64,000 nt of DNA. Source: Rossellomorea aquimaris. Its GTDB lineage: Bacteria > Bacillota > Bacilli > Bacillales > Fictibacillaceae. Positions 53,164-62,111 of the stretch are shown in pieces. A program made the translations under genes and the position numbers. Where the stretch lies: NCBI GenBank assembly GCA_020524245.1, contig JAIVLN010000001.1, positions 1,383,002 through 1,447,001 of the forward strand, given 5' to 3'. The notes under the pieces are model-generated. The model was not told the origin of the DNA. It worked only from the letters and a program-made list of their open reading frames with translations, and made no database searches. The first letter of the stretch is position 1; each line of letters begins with the position of its first letter.

Positions 53164-53616
53164 TTAAGCAAAATAGTTTTTGAGGCTACCTTCTAGTGAA
53201 CTGCTCCATCCTTGGTTGTGTCCTTCCGCTGCTTCTTCGCTTGGAAGCTGTTCATGAGTCACCTTCACTTCTGTTGATCCATCCTGATCGACAAACTGTA
53301 CAGTCACTTTCGTTTCAGGAAATGCATTGTCTGCATCTTCCCATTTCCATGTAAAAACAAGCTTTTCATTCTGTAAGACTTCTTCATAACGGCCGACGAG
53401 AACTTTGGCTTCTCCTTCAGGAGGATTCATAGCGAACTTGTATTCACCACCGACTTCGACTTCCATTTTTTCAATGGTAGTCGTATATCCTTCAGGTCCC
53501 CACCATTTTGCGAGTTCCTCTGCGCTTGTCCATGCTTGATACATGCGATCTGTTTTCACAGAATATGTTTTACTGAGTTCAAGTACGTAATTTTGTTCCG
53601 TTTGCATTGTAATCAT
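53164..53616 (-). CDS. SRPBCC/AHSA1 family protein 3
   Basis: 150 residues; AAGGAGGAAAATC before the ATG. Canonical AHSA1 features: YSVKTDRMYQAWTSAEELAKWWGPEGY, GGEYKFAMNPPEGEAKVLVG, EKLVFTWKWED and TEVKVTHEQLP, with GHNQGWSSSLEGSLKNYFA as the last helix. Lies 12 bases downstream of the second arsR gene and presumably answers to it. Confidence 0.92.
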   Translation of the reverse strand: MITMQTEQNYVLELSKTYSVKTDRMYQAWTSAEELAKWWGPEGYTTTIEKMEVEVGGEYKFAMNPPEGEAKVLVGRYEEVLQNEKLVFTWKWEDADNAFPETKVTVQFVDQDGSTEVKVTHEQLPSEEAAEGHNQGWSSSLEGSLKNYFA

Positions 53617-53627
53617 GATTTTCCTCC

Positions 53628-53972
53628 TTATTTCTCTTCATCTTCTTCTAAGTTATCGAAATATGTTTCCAACCTTGATAATTGACTTTCCCAATACGTT
53701 CTCCAGTGGTTCATCCATTGAATGGCGCTATCCAACGCTTCTGGTTTCAGGCTGTAGTACTTATAACGTCCCTCCTTTTTAAACGTTACTACACCGGCGT
53801 TTTCCAGAATCTTAAGGTGTTTTGTAAAAGCCGGTAAGGACATATCGAAAGGTTCTGCTAATTTTTTGACGGTTTTTTCGCCTTTCGATAATTCCTCTAC
53901 AATCTTCCGCCTAGTAGGATCTGACAATACGGAAAATATTTGATCAAGGTTATCTTTATAATAGTTAACCAT
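53628..53972 (-). CDS. ArsR-family regulator 2 (leaderless)
   Basis: 114 residues. Winged helix: LDQIFSVLSDPTRRKIVEEL, KKLAEPFDMSLPAFTKHLKILENAGVV and KKEGRYKYYSLKP. No metal-site cysteines. The annotated start is the ATG lying inside a palindrome and at the predicted +1; an in-frame TTG 12 codons upstream is really the -35 box of the promoter. Operon with the AHSA1 and DinB genes; the operator position implies autorepression. Confidence 0.9.
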   Translation of the reverse strand: MVNYYKDNLDQIFSVLSDPTRRKIVEELSKGEKTVKKLAEPFDMSLPAFTKHLKILENAGVVTFKKEGRYKYYSLKPEALDSAIQWMNHWRTYWESQLSRLETYFDNLEEDEEK

Positions 53973-54008
53973 GTGGTTAACTATAAGGTATTTTCCAAAG
54001 TTCGTCAA
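53961..54008 (-). promoter_or_regulatory. Promoter and palindromic operator of arsR 2, overlapping its start codon
   Basis: Minus strand TTGACG (54003-54008), 17-base spacer, TATAGT (53980-53985), then TAACCAC and the ATG at 53972. The dyad ATAGTTAACC-N4-GGTTAACTAT (53961-53984) covers the -10, the +1 and the start codon. Confidence 0.78.
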
Positions 54009-54078
54009 GCTTGATATGTAATTGGCTTTATTTTTGTATTACGATATACATAGTTGAAAATAGAGGCGTGAGGATATT

Positions 54079-55164
54079 TTGAAGAGAAAACACTATATTG
54101 ATCTTTTAAGGGTCATCACTGTACTATTGCTTGTCCCGTATCATACTGCAAGAATTTATGATTTCGTTCCGTTTTACATAAAAGATGAACCCAATATGCT
54201 GTTGCATTTATTCGCACATTCAATGCACCAGTGGCGGATGCCCATCTTATTTTTAGTTTCAGGTGTTGGTACTTATTTTCTACTTAGTTCTAAGTATAAC
54301 CATCATTTCGTAAAGGACAGACTCACTCGATTACTTGTACCTTTTCTTTTTGCCGTGCTGGTCATTGTCCCACCACAAGGATATATAGCCGTCATCAGTA
54401 AAGAGATCGGTGACTACGAACACTTCCTGAATTATATTCAAGCGTTTTTCACATTTGATTTAGAGACGATCCATGGATTTACCGGTACATTTACGCCTGC
54501 ACATATGTGGTTCATATTATACCTTGTCATTTTTTCACTAATTTCTAAGCCCATTTTTTCCTGGATGAAAAAACAAAAGGATGCCTTCTCACTCCGATCG
54601 TTGTCTTACCGTATTTATCTTTTTGCCATTCCATTGGTTTTGGCTAGAATCGTCTTATTAGGCATGGAGATGAATCCCTTATTTTATTTCATATTATTTA
54701 TGTACGGGTTTCTTCTGGTACGAGAAAAAGCGTTTGAAAAGGCGTTCGAGGAGACTCGTGGAATTTCCTTTTGTATAGGGGTAATTACGATGAGTACGGT
54801 TCTATTTTTAGAGTACTTGGGGTATTCTGTCGGGTTAGAGGATCCAGTTCCTTATGTCCTACTCCAAACCCTTTATGCTTTCAATACGTTCCTATGGGTA
54901 GCGGCTATCATCGGTTATGTCCAACGTTATATCAACACCCGCTTTGAAATCGTCCATCAATTGAATAAAAATGTTTTCACCATTTATATTCTTCATCAGA
55001 CGTTGATTGTGATAATTGGTTATTACATCGAAAAGTTGAATATTCATGTTTCACTCTCATTTGGATTGATCATGTTTTTAAGCTATCTCGGCATCTATCT
55101 GTCCATTCGTTATTTGATCAGACCTTTCCCGTTCATCAGAATTTTATTTGGCAGCAAAGCATAA
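54079..55164 (+). CDS. Acyltransferase family membrane protein (Acyl_transf_3)
   Basis: 361 residues, TTG start with GTGAGGA just upstream. About ten membrane helices; the start YIDLLRVITVLLLVPYHTAR includes the catalytic-type His of the acyltransferase-3 family, and GVGTYFLLSSKYNHHFVKDRLTRLLVPFLF carries the conserved Arg pair. OatA/MdoC-like enzymes move acyl groups onto cell-wall sugars, glycolipids or glucans. Substrate unknown. Terminator shared with the next gene. Confidence 0.87.
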   Translation: MKRKHYIDLLRVITVLLLVPYHTARIYDFVPFYIKDEPNMLLHLFAHSMHQWRMPILFLVSGVGTYFLLSSKYNHHFVKDRLTRLLVPFLFAVLVIVPPQGYIAVISKEIGDYEHFLNYIQAFFTFDLETIHGFTGTFTPAHMWFILYLVIFSLISKPIFSWMKKQKDAFSLRSLSYRIYLFAIPLVLARIVLLGMEMNPLFYFILFMYGFLLVREKAFEKAFEETRGISFCIGVITMSTVLFLEYLGYSVGLEDPVPYVLLQTLYAFNTFLWVAAIIGYVQRYINTRFEIVHQLNKNVFTIYILHQTLIVIIGYYIEKLNIHVSLSFGLIMFLSYLGIYLSIRYLIRPFPFIRILFGSKA

Positions 55165-55198
55165 TGAAAGGAGATGACCTTCTAGTCATCTCCTCTTT
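55164..55198. terminator. Bidirectional terminator after the acyltransferase gene
   Basis: AAGGAGATGA-ccttctag-TCATCTCCTCTTT; overlaps the 3' end of the monooxygenase gene. Confidence 0.78.
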
Positions 55199-55487
55199 CG
55201 TGTACCACCGTAAAATGTTCCATATAGATGTCTGGCTTGAAATAGTGGCCTACCTGGTCGTTCCACTCATGGAAAATTGGCGACTCCACAAAACCTTTCA
55301 TGTGGCTGTCCAACGTCTCCCACTTTACTTGGACCATGTATTTTCCTTTCGTTTCAATACAGGCATGGATGGTATGGCCGAGGTAACCATCGACTTTGTT
55401 GAAAAGCTTACTTGCTTGTTCGAAAGCTTCCTCAAAATCATTTTCCATCCCTTCCTTAATGTGAAAAAAAGCAACTTCTAATACCAT
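55182..55487 (-). CDS. Antibiotic biosynthesis monooxygenase (ABM) domain protein
   Basis: 101 residues. The ferredoxin-like ABM fold is recognisable from VAFFHIKEGMENDFEEAFEQ, GYLGHTIHACIETKGKYMVQVKWETLDSHMKGF and the closing FKPDIYMEHFTVV. Small cofactor-free or haem-degrading enzymes belong here (HmoB/IsdG are relatives). No haem-ligand Asn-Trp-His set was confirmed. 20 bases from the chrA stop on the same strand, so it may be co-transcribed downstream of chrA. Confidence 0.85.
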   Translation of the reverse strand: MVLEVAFFHIKEGMENDFEEAFEQASKLFNKVDGYLGHTIHACIETKGKYMVQVKWETLDSHMKGFVESPIFHEWNDQVGHYFKPDIYMEHFTVVHERGDD

Positions 55488-55507
55488 TCCCCGTCCCTCA
55501 TTTCATT

Positions 55508-56686
55508 TTATAGATATGTCAAAATCATACCACCAACGGCACCAATCAATACGACAAGCCAAGGTGCAAATTTCCAAAAGAATAATAATCCGAACAAAAT
55601 CAACGCCAACATGAAATCGGATGTCGTCTGGATTGAACTCGTCCAAACCGGGTCATATAGTGCAGCAAGCAGGAGTCCTACAACTGCTGCATTGATTCCA
55701 GTCAGTGCAGCCTGGAATCGAGGTCGCTTCCGCACTTCATTCAGGAAAGGCAACGAACCGATGATGAGCAGGAATGATGGCAAAAAGATACCGATCGTTG
55801 CAATGACAGCCCCACTCACCCCGTTAATCATAGCTCCTAAATAACTTGCAAATGTAAACAATGGTCCTGGCACAGCTTGTGCGAGCCCATATCCAGCTAA
55901 AAACTGCTCTGCGTTCACCCAGCCGATCGGTACCACTTCACGTTCTAGTAATGGTAATACAACGTGTCCTCCACCAAACACGAGGGAACCTACCCGATAA
56001 AAGGTATCAAACACATCGAACGCGCCATTTTGAATAAACGGTCTCAAAATCGGAAGACCAATCAATAAGCTGAAAAATAATCCCCAGGCAATAATTCCTG
56101 TCTTCTTACTGAACGGTACATTCATTTCCTGAATTTCTGGTACATCCTGTTTTTTATATATAAGAAGTCCGATAAGGCTAGCCGCTAGAATGATCAAGAT
56201 TTGACCAACGGCAGATGGCCATGCAAGGGTAAGTACTGCGGCCAGTATGGCAATTGTGATCCTTGGTTTATCTGGCGTCAATTTTTTGCCCATTCCAATG
56301 ACAGCTTGTGCTACAACAGCCACGGCAACAATTTTTAAACCATGAATCCAACCAGCATCACCGATTGTACTGTTTTGGTAAAAGTAGGCGAAAAGGACAA
56401 GTGTGATGATGGACAGCAAGGTGAATCCAATCCAGGAAATCAGTCCTCCAATCAAGCCGCCACGCAACATCCCGATTGCAATCCCGACCTGACTGCTCGC
56501 AGGACCCGGTAGGAACTGACACAATGCTATGATGTCCGCATATGTTTTGTCATCAAGCCATTTTCGCTTGTCGATGTACTCATTCTTAAAATATCCAAGG
56601 TGAGCCACTGGCCCCCCGAAGGATGTAAAGCCCAACTTTGTTGAAGCACTTAATATTTCTAACCATGCATGTGATTTTTTCCGCAT
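55508..56686 (-). CDS. chrA: Chromate efflux transporter, long-chain CHR family
   Basis: 392 residues with two homologous CHR halves: SASTKLGFTSFGGPVAHLGY ... CQFLPGPASSQVGIAIG in the first and VGSLVFGGGHVVLPLLE ... AQAVPGPLFTFASYLGA in the second; both keep the GGP/GGG and PGP motifs. Ten to twelve membrane helices. ChrA proteins export chromate, though distant members move other oxyanions. RBS AGAGGTC. A separate terminator isolates it from the upstream par genes. Confidence 0.9.
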   Translation of the reverse strand: MRKKSHAWLEILSASTKLGFTSFGGPVAHLGYFKNEYIDKRKWLDDKTYADIIALCQFLPGPASSQVGIAIGMLRGGLIGGLISWIGFTLLSIITLVLFAYFYQNSTIGDAGWIHGLKIVAVAVVAQAVIGMGKKLTPDKPRITIAILAAVLTLAWPSAVGQILIILAASLIGLLIYKKQDVPEIQEMNVPFSKKTGIIAWGLFFSLLIGLPILRPFIQNGAFDVFDTFYRVGSLVFGGGHVVLPLLEREVVPIGWVNAEQFLAGYGLAQAVPGPLFTFASYLGAMINGVSGAVIATIGIFLPSFLLIIGSLPFLNEVRKRPRFQAALTGINAAVVGLLLAALYDPVWTSSIQTTSDFMLALILFGLLFFWKFAPWLVVLIGAVGGMILTYL

Positions 56687-56736
56687 CGATTATGACCTCT
56701 CACTTTTTTTGAACTTTTTCAACATCCTAACTTTAA

Positions 56737-56768
56737 TGAAAAAACCCCTTGTTCACAAGGGGTTTCAA
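56737..56768 (-). terminator. Terminator of the parM-parR operon
   Basis: AAACCCCTTGT-gaa-CAAGGGGTTTTTTCA on the minus strand. Confidence 0.9.
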
Positions 56769-56772
56769 TCAC

Positions 56773-57342
56773 TTATTTATTCATACTTGAGAAAAAGTCT
56801 GCTAAAGGATCATCATCCTCTTCTTCCTCTTCCTCGACTTCTGTATGAATTTTATCTTTTAACGTATCTAAGCTGATGTCATTTAAGTCATCTTCGTTCG
56901 ACCATGTTTGTGCTTCCTTATCTTGCTCAACTTCCTTTTGAACGGGGAAAGGAACTGTTGCAGCTTCTTCCTGAAGATACAACGCCTGGTCGATATCGAT
57001 TGAATTGCTGTTTAGCGATGCTAAAAGAGTCGTTGCACGCATCGGATCGTTTAACAATTGATAAACGATTGTACCGATTAACGCTTCAGAATGTTCATGT
57101 TTGATCCAATTTCGTTGTTCTTTCGTCAGTTGCTTCGGGAGAGGGATCGTGATGGTTTCGCGTTCTTTTGCAAGGGATTCGTTCACTCCTTGCATGACAT
57201 ACTGAGCGATTCTACTGGAAAAATTCCTTCTCTCAGTCTCTTTCAACTTTTGAAGTTGTTTTAAAAGATAATCAGGTGTATCTGAAGGGACACGAAACGT
57301 GATTGTTTGACCTCTTTCTACACCTTTTTTCGAATCTCTCAT
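56773..57342 (-). CDS. parR: ParR-like adaptor of the ParM actin
   Basis: 189 residues. The N-terminus GQTITFRVPSDTPDYLLKQL then NFSSRIAQYVMQGV has the strand-helix-helix outline of a ribbon-helix-helix DNA-binding dimer, a middle helical block runs to about 125, then a disordered acidic tail with a Glu/Asp run and the short amphipathic end DDDPLADFFSSMNK. In ParR proteins the RHH domain binds parC and the tail caps ParM filaments. Placement 9 bases after parM with its RBS overlapping the parM stop is exactly parMR-like. Sequence is divergent, so the call rests mainly on context and architecture. Confidence 0.72.
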   Translation of the reverse strand: MRDSKKGVERGQTITFRVPSDTPDYLLKQLQKLKETERRNFSSRIAQYVMQGVNESLAKERETITIPLPKQLTKEQRNWIKHEHSEALIGTIVYQLLNDPMRATTLLASLNSNSIDIDQALYLQEEAATVPFPVQKEVEQDKEAQTWSNEDDLNDISLDTLKDKIHTEVEEEEEEDDDPLADFFSSMNK

Positions 57343-57351
57343 ACCATCACC

Positions 57352-58542
57352 CTACTTAGCAGCTGAAGTCTCTTTCTCTTTCTTATCTACTTTCTTTTCT
57401 TTCTCTGATTTACGGATATAATCCGAAATCAACTTATAGTAAGCATTCGCCATCATCCAGATGCTTTCATTCTCATCTTCAAAGAATTCAATGTTGAAAC
57501 CGTCTAGATTGTTATTCAGCGTCTTCAGATAATCCTTAAGAACTGCGGATCCGCCTCCGACAAAGTAACAGATCTCGGATTGAGAGTTCCGTTGCCATAC
57601 ATTACGTAGGTAACGGTATTGTTTCTTCGCTAGTTCAAGTAGAATACGATCTGTAATATCATGGACGTTCGTACGGCTACCTTTCACCATGATATGGTGG
57701 CGATTATTCTTTCTAGTAATGATATCGACAACATCACGACGGCTGTCCAGTTCAACACCATGTTTTGTAAGAATTTCATCACGGATTTGTTCTAAGGACT
57801 CAGCTACACCCAGATTAAATCCTTGAGCTTTATCGTCATCAACGTTTCGGTTGCGGATCACCGCGATATCTGTTGAAAGACCTCCGATATCCTGGATGAG
57901 GATTTGTTTGTCGATCAACTCTTTGTTAATGATGTTCAAATCGTTATCCATGACAAGGTTGACGTAAGCTGCAAATCCTTCTGGATACACTTTCACTTCA
58001 TCAAACTTGATATTCACTTTCTTGCCCTGGAATTGAGGTGTGATGAGGAATTCAACCTGATGGACAGAGCCGAGCAGTTGTGAACGATACCCAACATCTT
58101 TACCTTCCTTAACCTCTCTCAGAGGAAGACCTGTCCCAAGCGTATAATTCGCTTCAATGACATTGTTCGCTGTCTTGAACGAAGTCGCTCCGTTCTCATA
58201 ACCGACTGCGTCTAATGCAATAGCTGCAAACAACATGACAAGTGTCTGATCTTCTTCTGATTTGTTACTTCCAGGATCCAATTCAGTAGAGTTGCTTGTT
58301 TTCGTAGCTAGGTTCCCTACTCGGTAAATTGCATTGTTTTCTTTTAAAGCAGGGGAGTGTACCCGAATATGTAGATTGTCTAGTGGATCCTTTTCATCTA
58401 ATTCTTCTATTCCGATTACTGGTCGATCTTCCATATCCCGTGCAATGACATTCGGGATGTACAATTCATTTTCAAGCTTCCCGAAATTCGCCTTCACTGC
58501 ATCATTACCGACATCAACGGCAGCAATTCTTGATTTTGTCAT
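57352..58542 (-). CDS. parM: ParM/StbA-type actin-like ATPase
   Basis: 396 residues, GAGGGG RBS. Actin-fold nucleotide motifs are all present: phosphate-1 AAVDVGNDAVKANFG (7-21), phosphate-2 ILIQDIGGLSTDIAVIRN (about 214-231), adenosine ICYFVGGGSAVLK (about 338-350). A lysine-rich tail (KSEKEKKVDKKEKE) ends it. ParM-type actins polymerise with ATP and push ParR-parC complexes apart to segregate DNA. The genes around are housekeeping, so this copy is chromosomal or carried by an integrated element without visible ends. Distinct from MreB (no membrane-inserting N-terminus). Confidence 0.87.
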   Translation of the reverse strand: MTKSRIAAVDVGNDAVKANFGKLENELYIPNVIARDMEDRPVIGIEELDEKDPLDNLHIRVHSPALKENNAIYRVGNLATKTSNSTELDPGSNKSEEDQTLVMLFAAIALDAVGYENGATSFKTANNVIEANYTLGTGLPLREVKEGKDVGYRSQLLGSVHQVEFLITPQFQGKKVNIKFDEVKVYPEGFAAYVNLVMDNDLNIINKELIDKQILIQDIGGLSTDIAVIRNRNVDDDKAQGFNLGVAESLEQIRDEILTKHGVELDSRRDVVDIITRKNNRHHIMVKGSRTNVHDITDRILLELAKKQYRYLRNVWQRNSQSEICYFVGGGSAVLKDYLKTLNNNLDGFNIEFFEDENESIWMMANAYYKLISDYIRKSEKEKKVDKKEKETSAAK

Positions 58543-58638
58543 TATTTCATTACCCCTCTCAGAGAAAAGTATGTTACTAGATTAAAGGTATTAGAGAAAT
58601 GACAAATAGTCAATCAGCCTTTTGATGTGTTCTTTTTC

Positions 58639-58767
58639 GTGTACATGTACACATTTTGTAAACAGTTGATATAACAGCATGTGTACGTATTTGTATACAT
58701 GTAAACGTTTTTGAAAACATATTGTTTTCTTTTTGTACACATGTACACATATTTGTATACATGTGCA
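58639..58767. promoter_or_regulatory. Candidate parC-like centromere/operator: five ACATGT-type palindromes
   Basis: Upstream of parM, variants of GTRYACATGTRYAC are centred at 58645.5, 58679.5 (GCATGT), 58699.5, 58741.5 and 58761.5. Centre spacings are 34, 20, 42 and 20 bases, mostly near whole helical turns. The first copy is a perfect 14-base palindrome GTGTACATGTACAC. Typical parC sites are repeat arrays next to parM that also serve as operator. Binding by the ParR-like protein is inferred. Confidence 0.68.
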
Positions 58768-58847
58768 TTTATAGTAAAAAGTCCCCTCCCCTACTCTTCT
58801 CTGAAAGCTACTGATTTGACCGTTTAGATGGATTGAGAGTGGGGATT

Positions 58848-58958
58848 ATGAAGGATTCATATAAAAATGCAAATGAATTGAACGACTTGATGAACATGAG
58901 AGTAAGAATGGTAGAATGTATGAATGGAATCGGAGAGGAATACGAAAGCAGGGCATAG
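58848..58958 (+). CDS. Possible 36-residue protein
   Basis: ATG behind GAGTGGGGATT. Product starts MKDSYKNANELNDLMNMRVR and ends GEEYESRA; amphipathic, charged. It lies divergent from parM in a 594-base gap. The RBS is moderate and no family is known, so it may be spurious. On the other strand the region has only a hydrophobic mirror frame. Confidence 0.35.
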   Translation: MKDSYKNANELNDLMNMRVRMVECMNGIGEEYESRA

Positions 58959-59051
58959 AGTTGAAGGAGTAGGACCGGAGTCTTACAAAAGAGGAAGAAG
59001 ATGATAGGTAAATGTATTTTTTGTTTGTAAATGAGGATCGTTACAAAGAAA

Positions 59052-59129
59052 GGTGACCAATAAGATCCAGCAATCGACATGGATTTGATCAAACTGTCGA
59101 AAGAGGTAGAGGATCTTAAAGGTCACCTA
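59052..59129. other. 78-base nested inverted repeat downstream of aceA
   Basis: Outer arms AGGTGACC-AAT-AAGATCC and GGATCTT-AAA-GGTCACCT pair over 15 of 18 positions; an inner stem TCGACA/TGTCGA encloses a loop containing the palindrome TTTGATCAAA. Followed on the minus strand by TTCTTTG. It could be an elaborate aceA terminator or a structured 3'-UTR RNA. Confidence 0.6.
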
Positions 59130-59136
59130 TATTGAT

Positions 59137-60420
59137 TTATTTTGCTGATTGGAATTGCTCAGTTTCTGTCGAACCACCAAGTGCTGTGGTAGATGATGTA
59201 CCTCCTGAAATCACTTTTGCGACTTCATCAAAGTACCCTGTTCCGACTTCACGTTGGTGTCGTGTAGCCGTATATCCATATTGTTCACTCGCAAACTCCG
59301 CTTGTTGTAACTCCGAGTATGCTGCCATGCCTTTATCTTTGTACTGACGAGCGAGTTCAAACATGCTGTGATTCAATGCATGGAAGCCTGCCAAAGTGAC
59401 GAATTGGAACTTATAGCCCATCTTCCCGAGTTCTCTCTGGAATTTTGCAATCGTCACGTCGTCCAATTTCGCTTTCCAGTTGAATGAAGGAGAGCAATTA
59501 TACGCTAACAGCTTCCCTGGGTATTTCTCATGAATCGCCTCAGCAAACTGCTTCGCTTCCTCTAAGTTCGGTTCGGATGTTTCGCACCATACAAGGTCTG
59601 CATATGGCGCATACGCGAGTCCTCTTGCAATCGCCTGGTCGATTCCTGCCTTCGTGCGGAAGAATCCTTCTGCCGTACGATCCCCTGTAATAAAGGACGC
59701 ATCTTCTGGGTCAATATCACTTGTGATCAAGTCGGCTGCATTGGCATCCGTACGTGCTACGATGATGGTCGGTACCCCCATCACATCCGCTGCAAACCTA
59801 GCTGAAATCAAGTTTCTAACTGCGGTTTGAGTCGGCAGCAAGACCTTACCTCCGAGATGTCCGCATTTTTTCTCAGATGACAGTTGATCTTCAAAATGCA
59901 CACCTGCTGCACCTGCTTCAATCATGTTTTTCATCAATTCGAAAACGTTCAATTGCCCACCGAATCCTGCTTCTGCATCTGCAACAATCGGTGCAAACCA
60001 ATCAATATCCCCTTTTCCTTCCATGCATTGGATTTGATCCGCGCGTTGTAGTGTTTGATTGATTCGCTTCACGACTTGCGGCACGCTGTTTGCAGGATAA
60101 AGACTCTGATCTGGGTACATCTGCCCCGAGAGATTCGCGTCTGCAGCGACTTGCCAGCCACTGAGATAAATCGCCTTCAAACCGGCTTTTACCTGCTGCA
60201 TCGCCTGATTTCCTGTCAAAGCGCCGAGTGCGTTCACATAATCCTCTTTATGAAGTAGATTCCACAGCTTCTCCGCCCCATGCCTCGCTAATGTATGTTC
60301 AATGTCGATGGATCCCTTTAGTCGAATCACATCTTCTGGCGTATAAGGTCTTGTAACGCCATCCCATCTTTTATTCGTATCCCAGTCCATTTGCATTTTC
60401 AACGCTTTATCTTGATTCAC
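59137..60420 (-). CDS. aceA: Isocitrate lyase
   Basis: 427 residues, GTG start behind AGGGAGGAAATGAA. Catalytic Cys186 in KKCGHLGGK, with [10 protein letters not shown] (metal site, about 147-155), [13 protein letters not shown] and SPSFNW; the full set for ICL. Splits isocitrate to glyoxylate and succinate for growth on acetate or fatty acids. Second gene of the aceB-aceA operon (22 bases apart). Absent from B. subtilis 168 but present in many other Bacillaceae. Confidence 0.97.
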   Translation of the reverse strand: MNQDKALKMQMDWDTNKRWDGVTRPYTPEDVIRLKGSIDIEHTLARHGAEKLWNLLHKEDYVNALGALTGNQAMQQVKAGLKAIYLSGWQVAADANLSGQMYPDQSLYPANSVPQVVKRINQTLQRADQIQCMEGKGDIDWFAPIVADAEAGFGGQLNVFELMKNMIEAGAAGVHFEDQLSSEKKCGHLGGKVLLPTQTAVRNLISARFAADVMGVPTIIVARTDANAADLITSDIDPEDASFITGDRTAEGFFRTKAGIDQAIARGLAYAPYADLVWCETSEPNLEEAKQFAEAIHEKYPGKLLAYNCSPSFNWKAKLDDVTIAKFQRELGKMGYKFQFVTLAGFHALNHSMFELARQYKDKGMAAYSELQQAEFASEQYGYTATRHQREVGTGYFDEVAKVISGGTSSTTALGGSTETEQFQSAK

Positions 60421-60442
60421 TTCATTTCCTCCCTAACCGGTT

Positions 60443-62032
60443 TTATAATTTTTGATATGCTGGTAATGTTAAGAATTCTTCAAACTGTTCTTGTAAGATC
60501 AAGTCTTCGAAAAGGACCCTTGCTTCTTCAAAGCGACCTTTTTCAAATGTCTCCTTGCCGACGTCGACTCTGATCTTTGTCATTTCTTCCTCTAACAACT
60601 CTTTGAACAGTTCGACCGTTACGTTCCGTCCATCCTCTAATACCCCTTGAGGATGTCGAATCCATTGCCACACTTGGGCTCGAGAGATTTCAGCCGTCGC
60701 GGCATCTTCCATAAGGTTGTTGATGGGTACAGCTCCCCGTCCGGATAACCATGCTGCGATATACCGGATTCCTACATTCAAGTTCGTTCTTACACCTTGT
60801 TCCGTTATTTTTCCTTCTGGTACATGAAGCAGGTCTTTTGCCTGAATCGTGAGATCATCTCTCTTCAGGTCTACCTGGTTCGCCGACTTGAGATGTTCAT
60901 TGAACACATCCATTGCAATCTGAATCATTCCAGGATGGGCAATCCATGTTCCGTCATGACCATCTTTCACTTCCCGCTCCTTATCCGCACGCACCTTTTC
61001 GAATGCGGCTTGGTTTGCATCCGGATCGTTTTTCACAGGAATTTGCGCTGCCATCCCTCCGATTGCATGTGCATTCCGTTTATGGCAAGTCTGGATAGCT
61101 AGCAGGGAATAAGCTCTCATGTTCGGGACCGTCATTGTAACAAGTGAACGATCCGGCAGTATCACTTCAGGACGGTTCTTGAACTTTTTGATGAAGCTGA
61201 AGATATAATCCCATCTCCCACAATTCAGCCCTGCGGAATGTTCTTTCAGTTCATACAGAATTTCATCCATTTCGAAAGCGGCGAGTATGGTTTCAATAAG
61301 AACCGTCGCTTTAATGGTGCCCTGAGGTAGACCGAGTTCTTCCTGTGCGAAAACAAACACGTCATTCCATAACCTTGCTTCTAGATGACTCTCAAGTTTC
61401 GGGAGATAAAAATATGGACCGCTCCCTTTATCAATCAGCGCTTGTGCATTATGGAAAAAGTAAAGCCCGAAGTCGAAAAGACTTGCTGAAACAGGTTGGT
61501 TGTCAACGTGAACATGCTTTTCTTCAAGATGCCAGCCTCTCGGGCGCACCTTCAATACAGCATGTGTTTCATTCAGTACGTATTTTTTCCCACTCTCATT
61601 TTCAAATGAGATCGTACCTCGGATCGCATCTCTTAAATTGATTTGCCCATCCAAACAATTGTACCATGTGGGTGAATTGGCATCCTCAAAGTCCGCCATG
61701 AACACCTTTGCACCGGAATTGAGCGCATTGATGACCATTTTCCGATCGACCGGCCCGGTTATTTCGACTCTTCGATCTTGGAGATCTTCAGGAATAGGCG
61801 CAATGGTCCATTCTGACTGTCGAATCTCTTCGGTTTCTTTTAGAAAGTCTGGGTTATTACCCGCATCAATGTCTTGTTGGACACTTTCACGTCGTTTCAA
61901 TAGCTCTTTTCTGCGCGTACCGAATTTGCGTTCCAGTTTTTCAACAAACTGTAATGCTTCTGGAGTTAGGATCGATTCATGCTGTGGTTTTACAGAAGCA
62001 TGGATTTGTATGCCTTTTTCCTCTGTTTTCAT
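60443..62032 (-). CDS. aceB: Malate synthase A
   Basis: 529 residues from the ATG; the nearest purine-rich site (GGAAGGA) is 15 bases off, so initiation looks weak, and a TTG ten codons upstream cannot be excluded. Motifs: [17 protein letters not shown] [34 protein letters not shown], and [13 protein letters not shown] near residue 375 holding the acetyl-CoA contacts. Condenses glyoxylate with acetyl-CoA to malate. First gene of the glyoxylate-shunt operon. Confidence 0.96.
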   Translation of the reverse strand: MKTEEKGIQIHASVKPQHESILTPEALQFVEKLERKFGTRRKELLKRRESVQQDIDAGNNPDFLKETEEIRQSEWTIAPIPEDLQDRRVEITGPVDRKMVINALNSGAKVFMADFEDANSPTWYNCLDGQINLRDAIRGTISFENESGKKYVLNETHAVLKVRPRGWHLEEKHVHVDNQPVSASLFDFGLYFFHNAQALIDKGSGPYFYLPKLESHLEARLWNDVFVFAQEELGLPQGTIKATVLIETILAAFEMDEILYELKEHSAGLNCGRWDYIFSFIKKFKNRPEVILPDRSLVTMTVPNMRAYSLLAIQTCHKRNAHAIGGMAAQIPVKNDPDANQAAFEKVRADKEREVKDGHDGTWIAHPGMIQIAMDVFNEHLKSANQVDLKRDDLTIQAKDLLHVPEGKITEQGVRTNLNVGIRYIAAWLSGRGAVPINNLMEDAATAEISRAQVWQWIRHPQGVLEDGRNVTVELFKELLEEEMTKIRVDVGKETFEKGRFEEARVLFEDLILQEQFEEFLTLPAYQKL

Positions 62033-62111
62033 GAACGTACAGACACTTCCTTCCCAGCTCAATGGTATTGATTTTATAAATGGTTAAGTATGGTTTCTTT
62101 CCACTGGTTGC

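Noticed and set aside
53973..54008. Longer start for arsR 2 at an upstream TTG
   Set aside because: The TTG belongs to a TTGACG -35 box with a 17-base spacer to TATAGT; no RBS before it.
58639..58767. CRISPR array or plasmid-type replication iterons
   Set aside because: The repeats are short palindromes with irregular spacing and no unique equal-length spacers; no replication protein or cas gene is present.
58808..59092. Minus-strand 94-residue hydrophobic frame in the gap upstream of parM
   Set aside because: It mirrors an A/G-rich plus strand, which automatically gives Leu/Phe/Ile/Ser codons; no RBS.
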